From positions 1 through 64,000 of the forward strand of contig NZ_JACIEU010000018.1 in the NCBI RefSeq assembly GCF_014197035.1: a DNA stretch of 64,000 nt. The letters run 5' to 3'. Positions 6,607-14,012 of the stretch are shown here, one piece after another. Under the pieces are notes generated by a model that worked only from the letters and a program-made list of their open reading frames with translations, was not told the origin of the DNA and searched no databases. Origin of the DNA: Sphingobium scionense (GTDB taxonomy: Bacteria; Pseudomonadota; Alphaproteobacteria; Sphingomonadales; Sphingomonadaceae). The position numbers were made by a program, and so were the translations under genes. Each line of letters starts with the position of its first letter. Position 1 is the stretch's first letter.

Positions 6607-8108
6607 CATTGCGCACCGACTTCGGCCAACTTCCAGCCTCGATCCAGCATGAGCTTGAGCAGGTGACATGGATGGTCTTCGAGACCTTCGCGGAATGCTG
6701 CAAAGGCAGACTGTCGCAGCAATATCGCGAGGGGCGTATACTGGCAGTCATTCTGCACGGCCCGCACGCCGAGCAGGCGTGGGAGGACGTTCCGCCGGGC
6801 GAGGCGTTTCGTCTGATGCTGATCGTCAACCATGTGCGCCTCGCGCGCAGTGATCAGGATTGGCGATTGGTGCGCGACCGATTGCGCCGCGCATGGGAAC
6901 ATGGAGAAATCGCCCGGCCGGTCCGGATGACGGTGGAAAGCCTCGACCGGATCAATAGCGCGCTCGTCGATGCCGTGCCCCATTTCGTCACGATCGCGGA
7001 AAAAGGAATAGCGCTGTATCAGGCGGAAGGATTGCGCCTCAAAGCGCCGCGTCATTTGCCTGAGGAAGAAAGGGCCAGAAGGAGCAGAGCGGAATTCGCG
7101 CGCTGGCATAAAAATGGCTGCGACTTTCTGGCTGGGGCAGCCTTTTATCTCGACAGGGGCAATATGCGGATGGCCGCGCTGCTGCTGCATCAGGCCTGCG
7201 AGCATCTCTATCAGAGCATATTATGGTCCCTCACGCTCCATGGACCACGCACCCATGCGCTGGATGAACTGCGCGAAGCGGCGGAAGTGCTGGCGCCCAA
7301 TCTTCGCGCCGCATGGCCACGCGAAGACCGGCACCAGCGACGCGCCTTCGGATGCATCCGCAGGGCCTATGTCGAGGCTCGTTATGAGCGGTCGTATCGC
7401 ATCACGCCGGCCGAACTGGTCTGGGCGATGGAACGAGGCGAAGTGCTCAGGCAACTGGCAACACAATGTTGGCGCGAGCATGACGCATCGCTTGCCAATC
7501 AGCATCAACTGACAGCATCCGAGCCGCCTCCGCCGTCGCTGATCTTGACGCCAAATTCTCGCGCACTGCCGACACTGTTACCCGGAGCCGAAGGCAAGTG
7601 CCGACACCTGTCACCCTTGGTTCGGCTGCGCGGCCTTTTACATGCCGGAGAAGGCAGCAATGCCATCAGGCGTTGGGTAAAGCGAACCTCCCTGTTTTGC
7701 GCTGGCCTCTGCCTGTTCTTCGCCGGCGCCGAGGCAATGCATTGGCGTTTGCGCGCAGGTCCGGTCATTCCATCTGAGCCGGCCAAGCTGACCGCCATTC
7801 TCGATTTCGATATTCACGCCGAAACCGTGTTGCAGGCGGTTGGCGCAGTAGCCAATCGAGCCGGCTATCGGATCGCAGCCAATGAGGACATCTGGACGGT
7901 CCGCTGGACCGGAACCTATCGTGCCAAGGCTACTACCTTCGACGCACTTGCCGACATTCTCTACGGCTCAGGCCTTTGCCCGACCATCAGGGATGATTTG
8001 ATTACCATACGCTTCTGCGATCCATCCGGCCGCTTTGTCATCGCCAGCACTGACGAAGTGATGCAGCCGGAAGAGCAGGCAAGCGCGACAATCTATCGCT
8101 CGCGCTGA
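6603..8108 (+). CDS. Nucleotidyltransferase-like/HEPN protein fused through a membrane helix to an STN domain
   Basis: The 501-residue protein has several parts. Residues about 40-80 look like a nucleotidyltransferase domain (ILAVILHGPHAEQ) whose usual acidic pair is replaced (RLMLIVNHV). Residues about 170-295 form a HEPN domain (AAFYLDRGNMRMAALLLHQACEHLYQ fold helix, AYVEARYERSYRI motif). A linker follows, then one membrane helix near 361-379. Residues about 398-472 match an STN (secretin/TonB short N-terminal) domain: FDIHAETVLQAVGAVANRAGY and later TTFDALADILYGSGL. HEPN domains are often RNases in toxin systems; STN domains are periplasmic signalling/anchoring modules. The fusion would place HEPN in the cytoplasm and STN in the periplasm. 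In the HEPN motif a Ser stands where I expect His, so activity is uncertain. Translation is coupled to the gene before it. Confidence 0.75.
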   Translation: MTLRTDFGQLPASIQHELEQVTWMVFETFAECCKGRLSQQYREGRILAVILHGPHAEQAWEDVPPGEAFRLMLIVNHVRLARSDQDWRLVRDRLRRAWEHGEIARPVRMTVESLDRINSALVDAVPHFVTIAEKGIALYQAEGLRLKAPRHLPEEERARRSRAEFARWHKNGCDFLAGAAFYLDRGNMRMAALLLHQACEHLYQSILWSLTLHGPRTHALDELREAAEVLAPNLRAAWPREDRHQRRAFGCIRRAYVEARYERSYRITPAELVWAMERGEVLRQLATQCWREHDASLANQHQLTASEPPPPSLILTPNSRALPTLLPGAEGKCRHLSPLVRLRGLLHAGEGSNAIRRWVKRTSLFCAGLCLFFAGAEAMHWRLRAGPVIPSEPAKLTAILDFDIHAETVLQAVGAVANRAGYRIAANEDIWTVRWTGTYRAKATTFDALADILYGSGLCPTIRDDLITIRFCDPSGRFVIASTDEVMQPEEQASATIYRSR

Positions 8109-8329
8109 TCGCTTTCAGCCTCGAACGCACGCTTGCCCTTGCGTTGCCATAGGGCAAGCGCCTGTTGCCGATCCTCGCCGCGCAGCCTGTCCGCGACGGT
8201 GAGAAAGGCCCCATAGAGGGCAGCACGATCGTCATCGACGAGATCGACCAGGCCGGCCTTGATGACGAGCCCGCCCAGTTCGATCAGATGACGGGTGCGT
8301 TCCCGGCGTTTGACGGCCCAGTCTCTCAT
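8093..8329 (-). CDS. traD: Conjugal transfer protein TraD (Ti-plasmid type, small)
   Basis: The protein matches the small TraD of Ti-like mobilisation regions: RRERTRHLIELGGLVIKAGLVDL, then DDRAALYGAFLTVADRL and the ALWQRKGKRAFEAE tail. It is a relaxosome accessory protein of unclear biochemical role, not the VirD4-type coupling ATPase that shares the name. The start used is ATG 8329, 22 bp after the traC stop; the frame stays open to 8503, but that part overlaps traC and does not look like TraD. The 3' end overlaps the convergent gene ending at 8108 by 16 bp. Confidence 0.8.
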   Translation of the reverse strand: MRDWAVKRRERTRHLIELGGLVIKAGLVDLVDDDRAALYGAFLTVADRLRGEDRQQALALWQRKGKRAFEAESDQRER

Positions 8330-8351
8330 GTCGGTTCGTGCCTTCTGTGCC

Positions 8352-8657
8352 TCAAGCCGATGCCGAGCCACCGTCAAGCGGGAGAGTGCCGCTCTGGAGG
8401 CGATCAGGTCCGCCCGCAGGCTGACGCTTGTCGCCGCGAAAGAAGGCGGCACCAGCCTTGCGCCACGCCTCCTTGGTTGTCGCATCCTTGCTGCGTGCCG
8501 CATGAAGGAGCACCCCGGCCAGCATGTCGGCGTCGAGAATGTCCGCGCCGGTTGCCGTGACCAGTTCGCCCAACTGGCGTACGCGCCGTTCCTTCAACTG
8601 CTTTGCCTTGTCAGCCAGCACTTTCAGCTCCGAATCAAAATCGCGGGGTTTGCGCAT
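8352..8657 (-). CDS. traC: Conjugal transfer protein TraC (Ti-plasmid type)
   Basis: The 101-residue protein starts MRKPRDFDSELKVLADKAKQLKERRVRQLGELV, a coiled-coil N-terminus typical of the TraC/TraD-Ti family. A Lys/Ala-rich C-terminal part follows. It probably helps load TraA at oriT, which lies about 100 bp upstream on the other side. GGAGA sits 8 nt before ATG 8657; an in-frame ATG at 8690 has no such site. The divergent layout traC-traD / oriT / traA is the standard arrangement of MOBQ Ti-like systems. Confidence 0.8.
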   Translation of the reverse strand: MRKPRDFDSELKVLADKAKQLKERRVRQLGELVTATGADILDADMLAGVLLHAARSKDATTKEAWRKAGAAFFRGDKRQPAGGPDRLQSGTLPLDGGSASA

Positions 8658-8754
8658 GATCAAGTCTCCGTTGAATGATGATGCGCTCATGATAGAAGAA
8701 GGGCCTGTGGCGCGCAGTAGAGTCGCCGGGACCGTCTGGCACCGCCTAGTCCCT

Positions 8755-8800
8755 TCCAGGAAAATTTCGAGAAGGGCGCGCTTATACGTCGTTCCGACGT
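8755..8800. other. oriT: Predicted origin of transfer (oriT, MOBQ type)
   Basis: Between traC and traA lies the inverted repeat ACGTCG-TTC-CGACGT (8786-8800), next to GAAGGGCGCGCTTAT. On the minus strand this reads hairpin, ATAAGCGCGCCC, TTC, which is the arrangement of RSF1010/Ti-type nic regions (a hairpin followed by TAAGTGCGCCCT). The nick is expected within the TAAGCGCGCCC part (about 8774-8784). The position between the divergent traC and traA genes supports the call. Confidence 0.8.
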
Positions 8801-8830
8801 GCGGCTCAGCATAGTAAATGGACGATCGTT

Positions 8831-11785
8831 ATGGCGATCTTCCATTTCTCCGTTCAGGTCATCAGTCTCGCAGCGGGCCGCTCTTCCGTGTCGGCGGCTG
8901 CCTATCGGGCAGGCGAGCGGCTGCATGATGAGCGCCTTGATCGCGACCATGATTTTCGCGCTCGGTCCGGTGTCGAGCATAGCGAGATCATGTTGCCCGA
9001 AGGCGCGCCCGAGCAATGGCGCGAGCGCGAACGGCTCTGGAACGATGTCGAGGCGTTCGAGAGCCGCAAGGACGCGCAACTAGCGCGCGAAATCGAGTTC
9101 GCTATCCCGCGTGAAATGACCAGGGCGCAGGGTATCGAGCTTGCCCGCGAATTTGTTGCCCAAGAGTTTGTCGATCGCGGCATGATCGCCGATCTCAATG
9201 TCCATTGGGACATCGGCGCCGATGGCCAGGCCAAGCCCCATGCTCATGTCATGCTGACCATGCGCGAGGTCACGCCCGATGGCTTTGGCCAGAAGGTGCG
9301 TGAGTGGAACGACCATGCGAATGTCGAGCGCTGGCGCGAGAACTGGAGCGCCCATGTCAACGCACGGCTGGCCGAACTCGACATCGACGCACGGATCGAT
9401 CATCGCAGCCTAGCCGATCAGGGCATCGATCTTGAGCCGCAAAGCAAGATCGGCGGCCCCGCGCATCGCATGGGCGCGCAAGGCCTCGAAGCCGACCGTG
9501 TCGAACTCCATCGCGAGATCGCGCGGGAGAATGGCGAACGCATCATTGCTGACCCTGGCGTTGCGCTCAATGCCATCACCCATGGCCAGGCGACCTTCAC
9601 CCATCGTGACCTCGCCATGTTCATCCACCGGCACAGCGATGGGCAGCAGCAGTTCAACGAGGCGATGCGCGCGGTGCGCGGTTCGCCAGCCCTGATTGCG
9701 CTCGGCAAGGATGGACGCGGCGAGGATCGCTTTACCAGTCGTGAGATGATCGAGGTCGAGCAAAGGCTGGAGCGCGCGGCCGACCGGCTTGCACTACAGC
9801 AGGAGCCTGGTCTCCCGACGGCAACGAACTACGCCATTCGTGCCGCCGAGGGTAAAGGCCTTGCTCTGGGAGCAGAGCAAGACGCCGCGTTGCGACATGT
9901 AACAGGTGGGCAGGGATTGTCACTGATCCTTGGCTATGCCGGCACCGGCAAAAGCGCCATGTTGGGTGTGGCACGCGATGTGTGGGAGAACGCCGGCCTA
10001 AACGTGCGCGGCGCGGCCCTTGCCGGCATTGCTGCCGAAGGGCTGGAGAATGGCTCGGGCATTGCCTCGCGCACCATCGCCAGCATGGAACATCGCTGGG
10101 CGCATGGGCGCGATCTTCTGACGGCCCGCGACGTGCTGGTGATCGACGAGGCCGGCATGGTCGGCACGCGCCAGATGGAGCGCGTTCTCTCCCATGCCGC
10201 CGAGGTTGGCGCACGGGTCGTGCTGGTCGGCGATCCGCAGCAGTTGCAATCGATCGAAGCGGGCGCCGCGTTCCGGGCGCTCCATGAGCGTCATGGTGGC
10301 GTCGAAATCACCGAGGTCCGCCGTCAGCATGAAGGCTGGCAGCAGGATGCGACCCGTCATCTGGCGACCGGGCGCACCGGAGAAGCGATCGGCGCCTATG
10401 CCGAGCACAACATGGTCCATGCCGCCGATACCCGTGATCAGGCGCGCAGCGCTTTAATCGAAAGCTGGGATCGCGATCGACAGGCGAAGCCGGATGCCAG
10501 CCGGATCATATTGACCCACACCAATGCAGAAGTGCGCGACCTCAATGAGGCCGCGCGTGATCGCATGCGCGAGGCCGGCGAACTCGGGCCGGACATCGCC
10601 GTGGAGACCGAACGCGGCGACCGGCAGTTCGCGACAGGCGACCGCATCATGTTCCTACGCAATGAGCGCAGCCTTGAGGTCAAGAACGGCACGCTCGGCA
10701 CCGTCGAGAAGATCGGCATCGGCCATATGGCCGTGCAGACCGACGATGGGCGATCGGTGGCGTTCGACACCAAGGATTATCGCGACTTCGATCATGGCTA
10801 TGCTGCCACGATCCACAAGGCGCAGGGCATGACCGTTGACCGGTCGCATGTGCTGGCAACGCCGGGGATGGATCGGCATGGCGCCTATGTCGCGCTGTCG
10901 CGACACCGGGATGGAGTCGCCCTTCATTATGGGCGCAATGATTTCCGCGACCAGGCACGGTTGGTCCGCACGCTCTCGCGTGAGCGCGCCAAGGATATGG
11001 CGACGGACTATGAGAAGGCTGGCACCGCGCATCAGCCGTCAACCGAGGTCACGCGGGCCTTTGCCGAGCGGCGGGGCATCAGCTTTCGTGAACGGGTGGT
11101 GGAGATTGCGCGCGCAGGCGCGCAGAAAGCGCGTGGTCTCTTCGACCATTTCCGGCCCAAGGCAACGCCTGCGCAGCCCCAGCCAGCAGTCCAGCATGAC
11201 CATGGCCGTGATCCGCAACCGATCCGGCTCGGTGGTCTTCGCGGTGCCGTGGAGCGCTATGCAAGGGCGGCGCATGAGATCCAGCAGACGCGGGCGCAGG
11301 GGTTGGAAGCCATGCCGCACCAGCAGGTGGCGCTGGAGAAGGCTCGGCAGGCGCTGGACGCGATCCGCCCCGAGGGCGCATCGGATCTCGATCGCGCATT
11401 CCGGCAAGGCCCTGAACTTGTCAGGGACGCCGCAGAAGGGCGAAGCCAGGCGGCTGTCCGCGCGATGCAACTGGAAGCGGAAATTCGCGCCGATCCCTAC
11501 GCCCGAGCCGACCGGTTCGTAGAAGGTTGGCAGCAACTTCAGCGGCAGCATGGCGCGCTTGTTCGCGACGGCAATTTCCGGGGTGCCAGAACGGCTTCGC
11601 AGCAAATGACCGACATGGCCAAGAGCCTGCAGCGTGACGCCCAACTGGAATCAGTGCTGGGGCTGCGCAGCCGCGAGCTTGGCCTTGAGATTGGCCAGCA
11701 CGCGCAGCGCAGCCTTTCCCAGCAACTCGCCGCCTCAATCCCCTTCGATCATCGGCACGACGTCAGTCGCGGCTTTGGCCGCTAA
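8831..11785 (+). CDS. traA: TraA relaxase/helicase (MOBQ, Ti-type)
   Basis: The 984-residue protein nicks oriT and unwinds the strand for transfer. The N-terminal relaxase domain has the likely catalytic tyrosine in SAAAYRAGERLHDE (about residue 25) and the metal-binding PHAHVMLTMR motif (about 135-145). A superfamily-1 helicase (TraI/RecD2-like) follows, with Walker A GYAGTGKS (K374), Walker B VIDEAG (D439-E440), the GDPQQLQS motif and the C-terminal TIHKAQGMT motif. The tail (after about 770) is charged and Gln-rich, probably for contacts with relaxosome or T4SS proteins. The length is close to other sphingomonad TraA proteins. Confidence 0.95.
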   Translation: MAIFHFSVQVISLAAGRSSVSAAAYRAGERLHDERLDRDHDFRARSGVEHSEIMLPEGAPEQWRERERLWNDVEAFESRKDAQLAREIEFAIPREMTRAQGIELAREFVAQEFVDRGMIADLNVHWDIGADGQAKPHAHVMLTMREVTPDGFGQKVREWNDHANVERWRENWSAHVNARLAELDIDARIDHRSLADQGIDLEPQSKIGGPAHRMGAQGLEADRVELHREIARENGERIIADPGVALNAITHGQATFTHRDLAMFIHRHSDGQQQFNEAMRAVRGSPALIALGKDGRGEDRFTSREMIEVEQRLERAADRLALQQEPGLPTATNYAIRAAEGKGLALGAEQDAALRHVTGGQGLSLILGYAGTGKSAMLGVARDVWENAGLNVRGAALAGIAAEGLENGSGIASRTIASMEHRWAHGRDLLTARDVLVIDEAGMVGTRQMERVLSHAAEVGARVVLVGDPQQLQSIEAGAAFRALHERHGGVEITEVRRQHEGWQQDATRHLATGRTGEAIGAYAEHNMVHAADTRDQARSALIESWDRDRQAKPDASRIILTHTNAEVRDLNEAARDRMREAGELGPDIAVETERGDRQFATGDRIMFLRNERSLEVKNGTLGTVEKIGIGHMAVQTDDGRSVAFDTKDYRDFDHGYAATIHKAQGMTVDRSHVLATPGMDRHGAYVALSRHRDGVALHYGRNDFRDQARLVRTLSRERAKDMATDYEKAGTAHQPSTEVTRAFAERRGISFRERVVEIARAGAQKARGLFDHFRPKATPAQPQPAVQHDHGRDPQPIRLGGLRGAVERYARAAHEIQQTRAQGLEAMPHQQVALEKARQALDAIRPEGASDLDRAFRQGPELVRDAAEGRSQAAVRAMQLEAEIRADPYARADRFVEGWQQLQRQHGALVRDGNFRGARTASQQMTDMAKSLQRDAQLESVLGLRSRELGLEIGQHAQRSLSQQLAASIPFDHRHDVSRGFGR

Positions 11786-11803
11786 CTCTCAGGAGGAATG
11801 GAT

Positions 11804-12544
11804 ATGGATCAACGTGGACGTGCGGGCGATCCCGAGCCGGATCTCGCGGCTGAAGCCTTCGCCAGGCTGGAAACGCGGATATCCGAGATGGATGGCCGGA
11901 TCGCGCTGATGACACGGGCGCTCGAACATATCGCGATCGAGAAGCAGGGCATCGAGATACCCGATTACACGCCCACGCTCACCAAGATGAACAGCTATTT
12001 GGTGGAACTGGCGGCGCAGGCTCAAAAGATGGCCAAGGCGCCGGCGCTGCAAATGACGCCTGAAGATATGGCGGATCGCATCGATCAGGTGGCTCGGCAG
12101 GCGCGGGAGGCGGATCGGGTCAATATCGAGCAGGCGCGTATGCTCCTCAATGATGCCCGTGAAAGCCAGTTGCGAGCGATCGGGCACCTTCGGAGCAGGC
12201 GGGAGCAAGGATGGCATATGGCCTACAGCGCGATGGGCGCGACGGTGGCCGTTATGTTGCTCTGGCTCATTTATCCTGGCTGGGCGGCAAGTATCGGTCC
12301 GCAAAGCTGGCTTTGGCCCGAAAGCGTCGCGCGCAGGACGATGGGCGAGCCGACTTTATGGGAGGCAGGAACCAGACTGCTAGAAACCGGAAATCCGCGA
12401 GCTTGGCAGGCAATCGTCGAGGGGATGGATATACTCAAGGCGAATAGCGAAGCCTTGAGTGAATGCGAGCAGACCGCCGCAAAATCCAACCGCCTCGTGC
12501 GCTGCACTATTTTAATTCGCAATACCGAGCGATCACGCGAATAA
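11804..12544 (+). CDS. DUF6118-family membrane protein
   Basis: About 246 residues. The first 150 are helical and charged (coiled-coil-like, LETRISEMDGRIALMTRALEHI), followed by one membrane helix (about AYSAMGATVAVMLLWLIYPGW) and a smaller C-terminal region with two cysteines. This matches the DUF6118 proteins commonly encoded right after traA on sphingomonad mobile elements. AGGAGGA lies 6 nt before ATG 11804. The gene is 18 bp after traA and surely co-transcribed. Its role in conjugation is unknown. Confidence 0.75.
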   Translation: MDQRGRAGDPEPDLAAEAFARLETRISEMDGRIALMTRALEHIAIEKQGIEIPDYTPTLTKMNSYLVELAAQAQKMAKAPALQMTPEDMADRIDQVARQAREADRVNIEQARMLLNDARESQLRAIGHLRSRREQGWHMAYSAMGATVAVMLLWLIYPGWAASIGPQSWLWPESVARRTMGEPTLWEAGTRLLETGNPRAWQAIVEGMDILKANSEALSECEQTAAKSNRLVRCTILIRNTERSRE

Positions 12545-12640
12545 GGTGATTGGCGGTGAGAAAGCCTTTGGGATACGCCAACCGATGATTCGGCCGTCGC
12601 GCTGACTTCGATACCATCGAGATTTATCGGGTTCGTCAGA

Positions 12641-12979
12641 ATGAGCAATTCGAACGATAATGGAATAGTTGAGGCCGTCCAATGGGGCGAACGGCTTTTG
12701 CTTGGTTCCGTTGGCACGAGCGTGATGATCATGGCGGTCGCGATCCTCGGCCTATTCGCTCTTCGGGGTTGCATGGATCGCAGCTTTGCTGTCCGCGTGC
12801 TCCTTGGATGCTTTATCATCATTGGCGCGCCGATGATTGCTGCAGGGATAATGACGACGGCAGCAAGTGGCAGTGGGCAGGTTAACGCACCGACTCAGGA
12901 AGTGGAAGTATCGCCTCCGCCGCTGCGCGCCCCGGAGCGTTTTGACCCTTATGGTGGTGCATCGGTGCCCTCGTCCTAA
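12641..12979 (+). CDS. VirB2/TrbC-like protein without signal peptide
   Basis: The 112-residue protein has two hydrophobic helices (about 22-43 and 52-73) and then a Pro-rich tail. It aligns with the bona fide VirB2 encoded at 18907-19263: both share IV.A.QW....LLG.V.T, then LGCFI..GA..I..GI and TAASG. It lacks a signal peptide, which real pilins need, and I see none in any frame upstream. It may be a duplicated pilin gene that lost its 5' end, or a non-pilus regulator or plug. No good ribosome binding site precedes ATG 12641. Confidence 0.7.
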   Translation: MSNSNDNGIVEAVQWGERLLLGSVGTSVMIMAVAILGLFALRGCMDRSFAVRVLLGCFIIIGAPMIAAGIMTTAASGSGQVNAPTQEVEVSPPPLRAPERFDPYGGASVPSS

Positions 12980-13059
12980 ACGCGCAGCGCAACCGCTCCG
13001 ACTTTATTCAGTCCCGACGTTTCGCAGCGCTGCGCAAAGCAGGTCTCCTCGTCTAAATA

Positions 13060-13095
13060 TTGCGTAAAATACGCAAATAATCTGTACTATATAAT
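13060..13095 (+). promoter_or_regulatory. Promoter with palindromic operator ahead of the Rhs operon
   Basis: A perfect inverted repeat TTGCGTA-AAA-TACGCAA (13060-13076) ends 13 bp before a TATAAT -10 element (13090-13095), so it overlaps the expected -35. The region is AT-rich compared with its surroundings. The first Rhs-operon start codon is 70 bp downstream. The palindrome is a likely repressor or activator site; the factor is unknown. Confidence 0.55.
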
Positions 13096-13165
13096 TGAGA
13101 ACGAGCGCAAAAATATCTTGCCAGAATCTTTTGTTGGTGCTGATTTAGCAGCAAGTGGGGGTTTC

Positions 13166-14011
13166 ATGACAAAGATAAGATTTGCGATCTTGGCAGGCGT
13201 TTGCCTAGGCGGTAGCGTTTACGCAGCGGAAACGACGACTTTTAGCTATGACGCACTTGGTCGACTGGTGGCGACATCCAATTCTGGAGGCCCCAGAAAT
13301 GGCAAGCAGACGTCGACCGAATTCGACGAGGCGGGCAACCGTAAGCGCTACTCCAAGGGGACGCCTGGCGCAGCGCCGACCAACAATATCAGCTTCTCGG
13401 TTGCCAGCGTCGGCGCGGTGAATGAGGGGCAGAGTTCTGTCTTCACCATTACCAAGTCGGCGCCTTGGTCGGTGCCTCTCACCGTCAATTATGCGACAGC
13501 GAATGGCACTGCTGTAGCGCCGGGGGATTACACCGCGACCAGCGGAACGCTGACGTTCAAAGGCTGGGAAACGGTCAAGACGGTTAGTGTCCCAACAATT
13601 GTCGACACCCTTGCGGAAGGCGCCGAGCAATTTTCGCTCGCGCTCTCATCGCCTAGCGGAGGAAGCAGTCTTGGAACAGTGTCGGCTGCAGGAACAATCA
13701 ACGCAAGTTCAGCACCCAATCAGCCCCCGACGACTGTCACCGATACCATGGCAGTCAAAGTGTGCATGAGCGCGGTCAAGAATGTTGTGGCGAATGATAC
13801 CGATCCTGAGGGCAATTACCCGCTCACCGTGGTCTCGGTCACCTCCACGACGAAGGGCGATACTTACGTCGTCGATGCCAGCAGCATCGGCTTCACAGCC
13901 TATGGCTCAACCGGCAACGCCCAAGTCACCTACACGGTAAAAGACAGCCTGGGAGCGACCGCAACCGGAACGCTCGCGATCACCATCACAAGCGGCACTG
14001 GCTGCAGCTGA
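13166..14011 (+). CDS. Secreted protein with one YD repeat, a Calx-beta domain and an Ig/cadherin-like domain
   Basis: About 281 residues from ATG 13166. The signal peptide is MTKIRFAILAGVCLGGSVYA. One YD/Rhs repeat follows (TTFSYDALGRLVATSN ... TEFDEAGNRKRY). A Calx-beta domain (about 75-180) has the typical NEGQSSVFTITK start, APGDYTATSGTLTF and EGAEQFSLAL motifs. The last 90 residues are a Big/cadherin-like beta domain (NDTDPEGNYPLTVVSV ... VTYTVKDSLGATATGTL). Its stop is followed one base later by the next start. It is probably the first subunit of an exported Rhs complex, acting as adhesin or carrier. Confidence 0.8.
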   Translation: MTKIRFAILAGVCLGGSVYAAETTTFSYDALGRLVATSNSGGPRNGKQTSTEFDEAGNRKRYSKGTPGAAPTNNISFSVASVGAVNEGQSSVFTITKSAPWSVPLTVNYATANGTAVAPGDYTATSGTLTFKGWETVKTVSVPTIVDTLAEGAEQFSLALSSPSGGSSLGTVSAAGTINASSAPNQPPTTVTDTMAVKVCMSAVKNVVANDTDPEGNYPLTVVSVTSTTKGDTYVVDASSIGFTAYGSTGNAQVTYTVKDSLGATATGTLAITITSGTGCS

Positions 14012-14012
14012 C

